From: Plantago major
Lineage: Eukaryota; Streptophyta; Magnoliopsida; Lamiales; Plantaginaceae
DNA: 64,000 nucleotides
Assembly: GCA_026545765.1 (NCBI GenBank)
Contig: CM048840.1
Location: 29,516,765-29,580,764 of the forward strand
Direction: 5' to 3'
Position 1 is the stretch's first letter. Each line of letters opens with the position of its first letter. A program made the position numbers and the translations under genes. The notes below the pieces were generated by a model, which ran no database searches, was not told the origin of the DNA, and saw only the letters and a list, made by a program, of their open reading frames with translations. Shown one piece after another: positions 1 to 11,004 of this stretch.

Positions 1-1185
1 TATTCAAGCTTGAAGAACATAAACATCTATATGTGGAGTATAAATAAATCTCAACCAATTCTGATTGAGGTGTTTGACTTAGTATTCATTTACACGTGAT
101 CTAGACAATTGAAAGAAACATTTACTAGATCGTTATAATTATTGAACGTTTGGAAACAATTCTTAATAAGTTATCTAAGAAAATGTGAAGTAATAAAATG
201 AGAACATCTTCCAGGTACGACATTTATAAACACGGTGAATTCACTAATTTCATAAAACAGATCTTAATCTACAATTTATAAATTACACTCGTGTCATGAC
301 TCTATTTTATACAACTTTGCCATTTTATTAGCTTGGCAAAAATTATCTAACCAAAGGCATTTGCTTCTATTTACACTTTGTACACTCTAGTTATCCCCAT
401 ATATATATATACACACACACGTTCTACATGGTTAATTGATTGTCTACCTAGCATTTTCTTCTGTAAGATAATCTAAAGTTGCAAATTAAGAAAAGACCGG
501 GTTAGTTTTATTTTTTGTTTTTCTTTTTTTGTTTATGAATGGTTCACTTACACCTATGCACAAAAAACTTTAATCTTGCAGGTGGATTCAAGACTCATGG
601 ACAAGGTTTGGTAGTACCGTAGTAGCAGCAAAAATCTTCTTACATCAATCATTTTTTTTTTTTAATTTCTCACTGGTATATATATACGCACATCAATTAT
701 TTTTAAAAATGTCTTAATCACAATAAAAAAATCATATTGTTGAATCGGTAGTTAATTTAATGTACCAACGAAACCAACATCTTTTTTTAGTATTTATATT
801 TGTTTATTTCACATTAATCCATGAAATGGTTTATAAGTGGTAGAACATCTCCACCGATTAGAAATAGAAGTGTCCTTTAGAGCATCTACAATTGGAATGT
901 GTCGCTTAATTAAGCCAAATAGGCAATTCTTTGCGCAAGCTTATGGAGAGACTCCATTTTAAAAAACTTTTACTTTTTGATATCGTTTTGATTTTTAAGC
1001 GATTATTAACACGGATTTTGACTTGGTATTTATATTATTTTCACCCATGGTTTCATTCGGTGTATATATTCATAAACCAATTTGACACCATGACATTTGT
1101 TATTTTAAGTTGGGATAGTTAACCGGGGTTGTAATTATATATTGTGTATGTTAGATTGAAGATGTAAATTAATATGTAGGGGAAA

Positions 1186-2489
1186 ATGAATGTGAAAGAA
1201 GTTTACGGTAACTCAAGTGGGTTTGAAAGTGATGACATCGGGAGGTTGATCAGAGAGACAGAACTTGGCATGAAAAGTGGTGGAGATGAAGATCAAGACG
1301 TTAAGGACGTTGTCAAGTCCCAATCCTTGAAGGAAGGGCGTTACTATCACCACACTCCATAACAAGTCCATGAGATGGAAATGTTAGTATTTTTTAAAAA
1401 AAGCTTAAGACTAAATGAATGTGTGCGTTGACTTATCACAATATTCAATTGAGATTGTTGCACATATATATACTTATTGAGTTCTTCCCTTAAAAGGGAA
1501 AAGGATCATATAATGTATATCTATACTGAGACATTGACCATTTATTAAAACAATGACGATGTTCCTTTAAAGGGAACTATCCACAATCCATAAACTACCG
1601 TGCGAACATTGAATGCAAATCAAGCGGGAATGACACGTGTGAACGGAACGTGTGATTCACGTGCCATCTCCGCCCAAATTCCGCACGTGCCTATAAGGAA
1701 TGGAAGGGTAGCATTTGTATAGTATATTATATGATAATTTTTGTCTCCCTATTTTCTTTGTTATGATTATTATTATTTTTTTTGTAAAAACGTTAGCTGA
1801 GAGAACTTATAATGAATGCAGGCTTTTTAAAGAGTTTCCACATCCTACTGACAAGCAAAAAAGAGAATTAAGCATCAAATTGGGGCTGCAACCTTTGCAA
1901 GTGAAGTTTTGGTTCCAAAACAAGCGCAACCAAATGAAGGTAACAAATGTGGAAAGTTAAATTACATTGAGTACTTTACATATATGCTACAATCAGAAGG
2001 TTATTATAATAAAATTGCATGCATATATAATGTTGAACTGGTCTAAGAGAACTTTAAACAAACAAACAAAATTATAGGCGCAACATGAGCACCGAGAGAA
2101 TATGAAGCTTCGTATTGAGAATGAGAAGCTTCAAACTGAAAACAGGAGATTAAGAGAAGCACTCAGCAATGCTGCTTGTTCTACTTGTGGTGGCTCTATT
2201 GGTATTGTTGAAATGTCGCTTGAAGAGTTTCAATTGAAACAAGATAATACTGAGTTGAGGAAAGAGGTAAAGTATGCAAACAATCAATTAAGAACACTTT
2301 AGTTCGTTTTAGCTTTCAAGAAAAGAGGTAATTCTGCAAACAATTAAGAACGTCTTTAATTCATTTGTGCTTTTGCAAAATAAAGCCACACGTTTGAGCC
2401 TAATGGCAATATTCTTATGTTGTGTGCAGATTGAACGTATTTCATCACTTGTGGCAGGCTATGTTGGCAAGCCTTTATTTCCTCAGTAA
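1186..2489 (+). pseudogene. Truncated HD-ZIP class IV homeobox gene, copy A
   Basis: Class IV HD-ZIP proteins (PDF2/ATML1/ANL2/GL2 group) are epidermal transcription factors with a homeodomain, a zipper-loop-zipper and a START domain. Four exons can be read: 1186-1382, 1822-1939, 2078-2266 and 2430-2489, all with GT-AG borders. Exon 1 gives an acidic N-terminus and the start of the homeodomain. Exon 2 gives the recognition helix ([13 protein letters not shown]). Exon 3 gives the zipper with the CSTCGG loop typical of class IV. Exon 4 ends in a stop right after VGKPLFPQ, so the START domain (normally several hundred residues) is missing, and nothing like it follows. Exon 1 also carries an in-frame TAA inside the homeodomain N-terminus, after RYYHHTP. 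The family call is firm. Activity is unlikely, although a shorter product from a downstream Met cannot be excluded. Confidence 0.85.
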
Positions 2490-2796
2490 TCCCTTTTTCA
2501 TATATATAATTATCTTGGATTATGGTTGAAAGACACATTATTTGATAAATGTTTTGAAGTTCTTTTTTAAATCAATTTCGAGACTAATTTGTTTTGTGCG
2601 ATATTGGTGTAACCGTGTAAACATGCTCAGCATGATTGGAATACTAAAATTGTTTTGGGTTTGATGGAGAATTATATATCCCTTTGTTTTAATCTTCCAA
2701 CTTACTCATGATAAGAAGAAATAAGTACCTTATATGATGTGATTAAGTTAACCCAGCTACATACATACATATATATATAATTTATGAATCTACTTG

Positions 2797-2883
<87 letters not shown>

Positions 2884-3267
2884 GAATCTACTTGAAATAA
2901 TACAAGTACAAATGAGTTATATCTCACTAAAATGTAGTTAATAATTTAAACAAGATTCTTGCTGATCATCTATGTATCAATTAATTAAAAGCTTCTTGTA
3001 AATTGTTTGTTTATGAGTTACAAACTGTGTGGGGTTTATTTTGCAATAAGTGACAATTAATGAATTATATAATTATAAATAAAAAATAAAATAAGTGAAA
3101 AAATTGACTTTTGTCTCTAACGGTAATTACAATTTTTTCCATGAGTAAAAAATGGGTGCATCTGTAATTGTTTGAATGGAAGGGACTAAAGGGACAAAAT
3201 GAAAAAAATGTCGGGATGGTATTTGTAAATTTTCCTTAATATTATATTGTACATGCGTGATGATATA
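2490..3267. other. No gene seen; AT-rich flank of copy A
   Basis: Non-coding AT-rich sequence including the (TA)n tract. The stretch 3003-3267 has no counterpart in copy B and shows no coding potential. Confidence 0.6.
2799..2877. repeat. (TA)n microsatellite
   Basis: About 79 bp of uninterrupted AT dinucleotides downstream of HD-ZIP copy A. The flanking sequence 'AATTTATGAATCTACTTGAAAT' occurs on both sides of the tract, so the tract sits between two short direct repeats. Copy B of the duplication lacks the tract. Confidence 0.95.
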
Positions 3268-3792
3268 TAGGGCTAGGCATTCGGGTACCCGACTTGACCC
3301 GTTCGGGTTCGGGTAGATTGGTTTGGGTATTTAAAAAATTTCGGGTATCGGGTATCCGTTTTACCACCCGATCGGGTATCGAGTACCCATTGGGTAAACA
3401 TGAAAAAAATCCAAAAGTTGTGATTTTCAATTCTATTCTCAAACTTAGTATGATTTGCACTTTTCCAACAATATGACTATACATGATTTATGGTAAGATG
3501 ACTAAATAGACTTAACATTTACAATCCTCAATATACAATCCGAAGAATTTTAGTGCTTTGCTTAATTTAAACTCAATGGATTAACACTAGTTTTGGTACT
3601 TGATTGGTAACTAAAAAATCTGAATCTAATAAGAATTAAAATGACGAAAAAAAAAAAAAGAAGTATAAATTTCGGGCACCCAAATACCCGAAATCGGGTA
3701 CCCGTTTAAATACAAAACCCGAAAATCCGAACCCGAAATACCCGTACCTGAAATACCCAATACCCGAAATACCCAATCCGTGCCCGACCCTA
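3268..3792. mobile_element. hAT-like non-autonomous element with CGGGTA-rich arms
   Basis: Ends are TAGGGCTAGGCA on the left and its near inverted complement TGCCCGACCCTA on the right. The flanking 8-bp target duplication is ATGATATA / TTGATATA (7 of 8). Both arms are built of degenerate CGGGTA/CCCGAA repeats in inverted orientation around an AT-rich centre. 8-bp duplications and TAGGG-type ends are usual for hAT elements. No transposase is present. Confidence 0.8.
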
Positions 3793-4659
3793 TTGATATA
3801 TAATGTGAAGATCGATCGATTACTTACTTCGAGATAATCATATTTATATATTCCGCAGGTCATTAATCCTGTCAACACGTAAATGTCCTTACTATTTTCA
3901 AAGAGAGTACTCAACGATATGCTTGAGGAGTCTTATGTTAGCATAAACGTATTATATGAACTAGCTAGCGACAAAGTAATTAATACCTCTTTATGGGGTT
4001 ATATGCTATCGGGACTCCATAAATAAGTGAAGTGTTTTAGATCTTAGATCTCAACACTTGGAGTTTTGTTTGAAATGTTCGTCATCGGGCTTGTGAGCTT
4101 AGAGTGCCTATTCAGGCATTTGAGCCACCACACTTGGGAGGACCTCAGACTTGGTATGTCCGGACCTCAATGAATGATTTTCCCGTGAAGTTGATGCTTC
4201 CATATAGTTATCCTCGGGGCTTCTTTTATGTAAAGAGTACGGTCGTCTTAGTTTTTAGTGGTTAGCCTCGAAAAATCCCTTCATCATAGGAGTTCGGTAA
4301 ACCAGGAGCTTAAGAGCCCTTTGGTAGATATGTTGGTAAAGTGGACCCTTGAGGACATCAAGACCCCTCTCCGAGTATATATTGCTCTTGATGCTGAGGC
4401 TATCCCTGATGATGTTGGCTCTCTCATTTAGGGATCAGCATAAGCTTTTCAATTTAAACTCCCGGAAGAACTTTTCTAGTGCTTTGTCCTCTTTTAGGTA
4501 CTGAATCATCGAGGCTCCCTTGGTAGCGAATTTTCAGAATATTGCTCGACGACGAATTGGAAATCCTAAAAGGCTCTTACCTTTCTTCAATGTAGTCTCC
4601 TCATCCATTTATGTTCCAATTTTTGTTATTTCTCTGGGTTTCGTTCTACGAGTTAAACC

Positions 4660-5500
4660 TCATTGCTTTCCCACCAACTGACCGATCCCCATTAGTCTAG
4701 GAAACTTTATTCTTAGGTGAAAGGTTGACACCATGACTTTGAAGAGATTGAGGCCCAGACGCTCCATAACCAGGTCGTTGTCAAACGGGACATCAACCAC
4801 CACAAAAGGGAGCCTTTTGGTTACCCTATGATGTTTTAATCCCATTGAGATAATTAAAAATATAGTTCTCTTAGGTCTAACTTCTACCTCTCCAAAGCCA
4901 ATGAGTGAGGCTGTGACATCGACCATTCCTTCAAGTTTGAGATTCATCTTTTCTAGAGTCTACATGAAGATAAGATTAGTTGCACTCCCCGTGTCTATCA
5001 AGACTTTAGCAACTTCATATCCGGCAATGTCCATTTGAACCACCCAAGGTACATTAGCGCCATGTTGCGTTCCCTGGCCATTACATGATGGTGGAGCCTC
5101 AGATTCATCAAAAGTTATTACGTTCGTTCCAGGTTGGATGTGGTTAACCTGGATCTCATTAGAGTGTCTTATGGCCTTGTCATTGCTTCCCTTGCATTTC
5201 TACTATCCCCACTGACATATCCCCCTACTATGGTGTCTATTCTTTCCAAGCGGGGATCATAATAATAATCATACTTGGGACGTAAGACCTCACCATTAGA
5301 TTCCCTTGATGTTCTTCTCAGACTTTGTCTTCTTTCATTTCTAGGTATACGTTCCCCTCCTTTAGTTCCCTGATTAGGTTCACGTAGAACATATGATTTT
5401 CCCATCTTAGGACATAATCAACATCCATCTCTATTAGTCTTTGAATTTTATTCCTCAGGTCGGTACATCTCTCGGTCAAGTGACCCTTGTGTTTGTGGAA
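4660..5500 (-). pseudogene. Zinc-knuckle-like and aspartic protease region of the gypsy fragment (fossil)
   Basis: Near 5440-5500 the minus strand reads a histidine/cysteine segment (FHKHKGHLTERC) as found between gag and protease in this group. Near 4980-5030 it reads LIDTGSATNL, the DTG active-site motif of a retropepsin. Further on, a VVDVPFDND...STFHLRIKFP stretch resembles the C-terminal part of plant gypsy proteases. It is broken. Confidence 0.7.
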
Positions 5501-5712
5501 CCCGCATTACTGGTTTGATTCTCGTATATAACGGGTTTCCTTATGTTTTGTTGGCCACTGAACGACTAGACCTCTATTTTCCGTTGCCACTAGGATTTAT
5601 GTCTTTGGGGTCCTAAGGTCAGAATAATGAACAAATTTCAATTTAGAGGAGGTGAATGTTTCCTACTCTCATCAGTCATCCTTCCTTCTTCTTTCCTCCT
5701 TTGAGGAGGGTC

Positions 5713-5915
5713 TAGAGGTGTTATTCGGGCCGGTCCAGGCCGGGCTGCTCCAGCCCGCTCCATTTAAAGGACGGGCCAGACCGGTTCATACTTTTAGACG
5801 GGCCGGGCCGGTTTTTGTTTGTCAAAATAAAGGCCAGGTACGGCCCCCAACCCACTATACTTACAGGCTTTTCACGGGCCGGGCCGGACCGCCTATTTTT
5901 TTTTCTTTGGAAATT
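5713..5915. mobile_element. GGCCGG-rich hAT-like element, one end recognised
   Basis: The left end TAGAGGTGTTATTCGGGCCGG resembles the ends of the element at 27850-29335, and the following 200 bp are dense in GGCCGG/GGGCC. I could not find a matching right end or target duplication downstream, so the right limit is open. It interrupts the gypsy fragment between its zinc-knuckle-like and gag regions. A (GAAA)n tract lies at about 6246-6274. Confidence 0.45.
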
Positions 5916-6463
5916 AATTTACAATTAAAATCTGCCAAACTAAGAAGTAAAAAAGAAGCTGCCTGCCAAAGTAATGAACCCACTGCCTGCCAAAGTAATA
6001 TATACACTTCTTTGAATAGTCAGATTATGAAAACAAGAACAAAAATTACCTGTTGCTTCTTGAACATTACACAAACACATACACAATTACACAAACTAAG
6101 AAGTAAGAAGCTGCAAAATAAAAAATCCCCCAAAACTCATAAATCATAATGCATAAACTAAAACTTGAAATTTTATTATAAGGAAGAAAATTGACCGTTG
6201 TTAATTAATTGATATCAATTAAAATTCTGAAAATGGAAAAGGAAATAAAGAAAGAAAGAAAGAAAGAAAGAAGGAAGAGAGGCGCAAAGAGAAGAAATAG
6301 ACGTTAGGTGGCTGCTTGTGGAGGAATTGGATGAAGAAGAGAAAACCCCATTGTTTATTGTCAAATATCACCTTATCCTTCTTGGCATCTACTCGAAGCA
6401 CTATTTGTTTTACGAAATCCTCCATTTTATGAAACTCGAAGTGACATCCTTGAGTTCCTTCTC

Positions 6464-7460
6464 TTAAGTGATGGTACGATCTGCCAAAGCAAAGTGTAGT
6501 TGTTCATGCGTAGTGATGGAGTAGAGGTATGCTACCCGATCCTTGATGGTGTAATCTTCCACAAGATGCACCGCATCATCAAACCTATGAATGAATGCTC
6601 TGAGTCTGAGGGTCTCGTTATCCTTTTGAACTATCTCAGCCAGGTAGGTTACCGGTTGGATCTCATCTTGGAAGTTCTCGAACCTTCTTATGAATTTTTC
6701 CAGGAATTGATCATAAGACATGACAGACGTTGTTTTGAGATGCTTCCACCAATGCATTGCTTGCCTATATAATGTTCTAGGGAAGAGTTGAGCCGTAATG
6801 CTATTAGAGAAATCCAATCCCCCCCCCCCCTCCCAATGTTGCTTCAAAACGGATTTGATGGTCAATGAGAAAAGTGTCCCCATCATACCTTTCCAAAGTT
6901 CATGGTGCTGTTCTTCCAGGTTCCATCTTATATGCTCTAATGACAATACAAAGTGGGTGAACATCCTTCCATGGTCAATGATATCTCGTGCTCTTCTTAA
7001 CTTCTCCAACTTTTGGCGTTCCAACTCCAAAGCCATTTTATGGATGCACATTTGTTCCCTTGCTTGTTGTACAACATCCTCCCTTTGGCTCCGTCAAGGT
7101 TCCCTTTCTAGTCTTGAGCGAGATGGTTCCCTACTTTTTTGACGAACTTCCCTTTCAGTACCCCTACGCTCAAGCCTTTCCTTCCTACGAGGTTCCCTTC
7201 CATGCCAAGACCTTTCAGTTTCCCTTCTTTCTTCCATTTAGTCTTCCTTTTCGTCATAAAAATCCTCATACTCCTCCATATAACTATCCCTAAACTCATC
7301 TTCGTAACGATCCCTCTTAGAGGTTCGGGAAGGAGTGGAGTCATGGCTATCTCTTTCGGCCTTTCTCCTGGGCTCCCTCCTAGCTATATGTTAAGTCTCC
7401 CTAAGTTGTTTAGCAGCAAGTCTTGCCCTCGTGTTGATCACATCCCTAAGGTCTCCGGGT
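6464..7460 (-). pseudogene. Gag region of the gypsy fragment (fossil)
   Basis: Minus-strand reading gives a retrotransposon-gag domain: the MHWWKHL core, then YDQFLEKFIRRF and a downstream ALADR segment, preceded by an Arg/Lys/Glu-rich N-terminal stretch. Gag forms the particle shell in this family. It is part of a broken element. Confidence 0.7.
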
Positions 7461-7949
7461 GCCCTCCTTAACCGAGGTTGGGTGCTTTAATGATTTGATA
7501 CATATTATTTACCCCTTCTTGCTCCATGTTCCTCTCTGGGATGTTCATTTAGATTTAGGTTTGCAATGATAGGGGCAGGTTCCACAACCTGAACCTGGTG
7601 TACAACCTCATATAGGTTTCTAATTGTTCATTTGCCCCTACAAGGACATGGTGGGGGATACCTAGACCTTGTCTGGGAAGGTCAGTTCTTCAAGAGCCGC
7701 ACGTCTTGCTAAGCTGCTTGTAGTCTTCCAATCTTCAACACTTGAGGTCGATGCTTCTGCTCTATCCTTTTGATGATTATTAGATTTAGAGATTCATTCT
7801 GTGTTTTGGTAACTTGGGGAGGGTCGGTCCTTGAGGTTACTCTAGTCATTCCAAGGGTTCCTCCGAAACTAGAGATTGTTGCCTTGGAACCTGTTGCATT
7901 ATTTCCTCTCTTAGCTTGCTTTTGAATCCTAAATTTTTGTAATGTTTCC

Positions 7950-8659
7950 CATAGACAATGCCAATACGATGTTGTATAAAAACGGTTAATCTAAAATTCA
8001 CTAATTAGTCCAAAGTCTTGAGCCTTCCTGGTGAACTTCCCTGGTGAACCTGAAACAAGGGGTAAGGGTTAGACCCTTTTAGGGAGGTTTACCTCAGGTA
8101 AATCGGACTCACATTAATGTGTTCAGGACCTGGACCTCTCAATTTAGATAATTTGTAGAGAGAGAAATATTACAAGTAATTTCTTACCTTCAAATTAGGA
8201 AAATGGCCTCCTATTTATAGGAGATGGTCCAGGGGACAAGACTCCGGTTAATCGGAAGTAAGTCGGTCCAATCAGAACCTTACACGTCGACGTCGGACCA
8301 TGGTGGCGCGTTAAGGCTCACGCATTGAAGTGTCTTCACCAAGTAAGATCGGGATTCCTAGGGTGTTGGCTCATTTGTTAGTGAAGAGTTTTATTAAGTT
8401 GCCATCTACTAAGGTCGGAATCTTATCGGGGAATCTTTCTTTAAACATGATGATAAGTGAACTGTAATCCAAATGACCTTAACGGGGGACTTTTTAAGGT
8501 CGAAGACTTTTTGGGAAACCTTTCTTCACTTGATAATATTATATAGTGAAGGTGATCTCAACGGGAACCTTTTAAGGTCATAGCCTTTAAGGGGAACCTT
8601 TCTTCACTTGTTGAGTCAAGACCCTTTTGACTTGATCAACTAGGGTCGGACTTACCTCA
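7950..8659 (-). repeat. Probable 5' LTR and primer-site region of the gypsy fragment
   Basis: On the minus strand a TATA box (CTATAAATAGGAGG, near 8208-8222) lies inside a non-coding block that ends around 7970 in ...ATACAACA. It is followed by TTGGCATTGTCTATGGGAA, which resembles the TTGGCGCCGTCTGTGGGAA context after the 5' LTR of many plant Tat-lineage elements. The partner LTR was not found, so the outer limit is inferred from the adjacent MITE. Confidence 0.55.
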
Positions 8660-8661
8660 TA

Positions 8662-8916
8662 CTCCCTCCGTTCTTTTTAAAGGTTTACTTTTTGTTATTT
8701 CGGGAGTTTTTTTTTTTTAGTTTAACATTTTCTTTTTTGGAAACTCACTGTCTCTACTTATTAATTTTTTAAACACTCTTTTTCGTACTTTATCTATTAT
8801 CTAACTTACTTTTCCTATTATTCATTTTACTTTTTACCACTTACTTAATATTTTATTCTATTTTCTTAAAATATATACAAAACCAAAATGTAAACCTTGT
8901 AAAAGAACGGAGGGAG
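8662..8916. mobile_element. Stowaway-type MITE
   Basis: Terminal inverted repeats CTCCCTCCGTTCTTTT and its complement at the right end (AAAAGAACGGAGGGAG), flanked by TA on both sides (8660-8661, 8917-8918). It is AT-rich inside, 255 bp, with no coding sequence. These are the hallmarks of Tc1/mariner-derived Stowaway elements. Confidence 0.85.
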
Positions 8917-9662
8917 TATTATATTACAAAACTAATCCAGGTTTATGTTCACAATATACAATATACTACTTGAACATTTCTTCAACACACAACATGCGTT
9001 TAATTTACATGTTTTAGACGAAAGCATATATGCCTGGGCATGGATCAACTAGGTTATCTGGGTACCTCATGATGGACCTTATGACTTGGACTACAAGATC
9101 GTTCTTCTTAAACTAGGTATTCATGTAACTGCACATTAGGCCATAAAGATCCATATGGTTCGGTTATATATATGTATGGGTCTTCGGATATAACATCAGA
9201 AGACTTGGATAATCTTGAGATATAATGTATCAACATTCAACATCCAGTTCTTGCAAAAAAAAAAAAAAAAACATCCAGTCGGAAAAACTGAACTAAAACC
9301 TGCATCAAGACATTTTATTAATTAAATTTCTTTACACCTCAACTTTTCTAAGTAGATAGGGCCTATGATATTAAACAAGGGGCAGGTGACATCCCAGTAC
9401 ATATCGTGGCCCAAAATTTGCTTTAGCTACGTCCTTTTAATTGACTTCATTTTAAACTACAATTGTACAGACTTCTCAATTACTACTAGCTTTTTAGCTA
9501 TATAAGAGGGAACTGTAGGGTCAGTTCCTGTCTCCTCATTAACACCAAGTCATGTTCTTATTGGTAGATACAATTTCATCCACACATACAGATTGTCGAT
9601 GAGTGAATTACGTGTGCTCCCTCGCAAACTTACTAGTGTCCCTCTGATCCAACAAAATCTTA

Positions 9663-9832
9663 CTCCCTCCCCTCCGTTCTTTTGAATCACTCTCTTTCAC
9701 ACTTTATTTATTCTTTCTCTTACTTTTTCTATACTTTCTCTTACTTTTTACCATCTACTACTTACTATTTTATTCTATTTTCTTAAAATTCACACAAAAT
9801 TAAATGGTAAACTTTGTAAAGACCGGATGGAG
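9663..9832. mobile_element. Degenerate Stowaway-like MITE
   Basis: The left end CTCCCTCCCCTCCGTTCTTTTG and right end AAAGACCGGATGGAG are imperfect inverted repeats of the CTCCCTCCGTTC family, flanked by TA (9661-9662 and 9833-9834). It is 170 bp and more decayed than the copy at 8662. Confidence 0.65.
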
Positions 9833-10562
9833 TACTTACTAACTTGCTTACTTGAAGTATCATACAAACTTGCCGAACTTTCTAATCCAAATGAGAAAAC
9901 TTTTTATCCCACACATTAAGTCTTAATTTATTATTTATGATCTCCAACTTTATCAACTACGTACTTACTATTTTATCAACATAATAGCTCGCTCAAATTA
10001 ATAATTTATTATTTCATTAATTAAAGAGAGTAAGTCACAAGAATGTTTTTAATGGACCCGAGTATCTCATGCGCTTCCAATTGTGCTACTAGTTTCCATG
10101 AATGATAATCAACAAGCCTAAGCATTAATGATTTGGAAATAAATATTCAACTGGGCAAAACTTATTTAAAATATCCACGAATATTGCCAGCCTCAACAAG
10201 AAAATATCATGTGATAAACCCTCGTAAATTTCAGGATCGCAAAACAGATAGTCTGTAGTTGCAACAAAAAAATAGCATCTACTGGCGTTGTATGAGTTAT
10301 AAAAGCTATCTATATACTTCCAAGGTGAACAAATTAGCATCTTTTGAAATTTAGTTGCTGAGAATGTAAAATAAAGACCGTAGGCCGATAATATTTGTTG
10401 TGAGTCTTAAATTTTCTAATACATGTCATGAATGGGTAGCATTTTTATTTTTATGTTATCTTCATGTGCCAATTTTATTCACCATCTATCCACTTTTATA
10501 GATGTAAGCAACCACTCAAAAAAATGGCTGTGTGCTAAAGATTGCCAATTTATCCAATTCAA

Positions 10563-10675
10563 CCACAACAAAAGTGTTTGTTTTTGTGTATGATTCCAAG
10601 ATAATAGCCCATCTGCCACAGCAAAAGTGTTTCTTTCTGTTTATGAGTCCGTGAAAATAGCCCGCCTGACTTAAT
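10563..10675. repeat. Two-copy tandem repeat, ~55 bp unit
   Basis: CCACAACAAAAGTGTTTG... and CCACAGCAAAAGTGTTTC... are adjacent direct copies, each ending near ATAGCCCATCTG / ATAGCCCGCCTG. Confidence 0.75.
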
Positions 10676-10923
10676 TTTGTAGTCCCAAGCCATAAAGTTT
10701 GTAATTCAACTAGAAAATTCGCCCAATCACTGTTTGCCAAGTTTGCCACATGACTCATATTTGATTTGTCTATTACCAAATGGACTCTTATTTGCAATGT
10801 CTTTTGCGGCATATGTGAAGCTTTTTCCATCTGGTTTGGGTCTTCTATTTGTGATGCAAGGATCAATTTCCACAAGAAGTTATACTCAAGAAGTGGCCAC
10901 ACAGACAGTATATTTACAGTGAT

Positions 10924-11004
10924 GGGGCAATTTTTATAATCAAACTGGGCAAATTTTATAATCAAGTTGGGCAATTTCCTTAAATTGGGCAATTTCCTTA
11001 ATCG
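10924..11004. repeat. Tandem GGGCAATTT repeats
   Basis: Four consecutive units start GGGCAA(A/T)TT. Two are ~22 bp with TATAATCAA and two are ~18 bp with CCTTAA. Confidence 0.75.

Larger units (their letters stand above)
1..3002 (+). repeat. Segmental duplication, copy A (partner at 29493-32531)
   Basis: The sequence from the window edge to about 3002 is collinear with 29493-32531. Both contain the same leader, the same HD-ZIP IV exons, the same introns and the same 3' flank, with scattered substitutions and small indels. Shared anchors include the stretch around 'ACACGTGATCTAGACAATTG' near the start and 'GTAGTTAATAATTTAAAC' near the end. Copy A probably begins before the window. Intron similarity shows a genomic duplication rather than retroposition. 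Both copies lie in the same orientation, about 29 kb apart. Confidence 0.9.
4060..8659 (-). mobile_element. Decayed Ty3/gypsy LTR retrotransposon fragment
   Basis: A minus-strand fossil of a Ty3/gypsy element. It can be followed from an LTR-like 5' end (7970-8659) through a gag region and a zinc-knuckle-like stretch to a protease region. Reverse transcriptase, integrase and a 3' LTR are not recognisable, so the 3' half appears lost. The sequence after the LTR resembles the primer-site context common in the Tat/Ogre/Retand group. A GC-rich hAT-like piece (from 5713) lies inside it and a Stowaway MITE abuts its 5' end. It is heavily broken (many interruptions) and looks old. The left limit is uncertain. 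Confidence 0.7.

Noticed and set aside
3294-3914. Open frames over CGGGTA repeats on both strands
   Set aside because: They are translations of the inverted arms of a hAT-like element, with no independent coding support.
5652-6149. 165-codon plus-strand frame
   Set aside because: Crosses a GGCC-rich transposon end and AT-rich sequence, with no domain. The surrounding coding signal is the minus-strand gypsy fragment.
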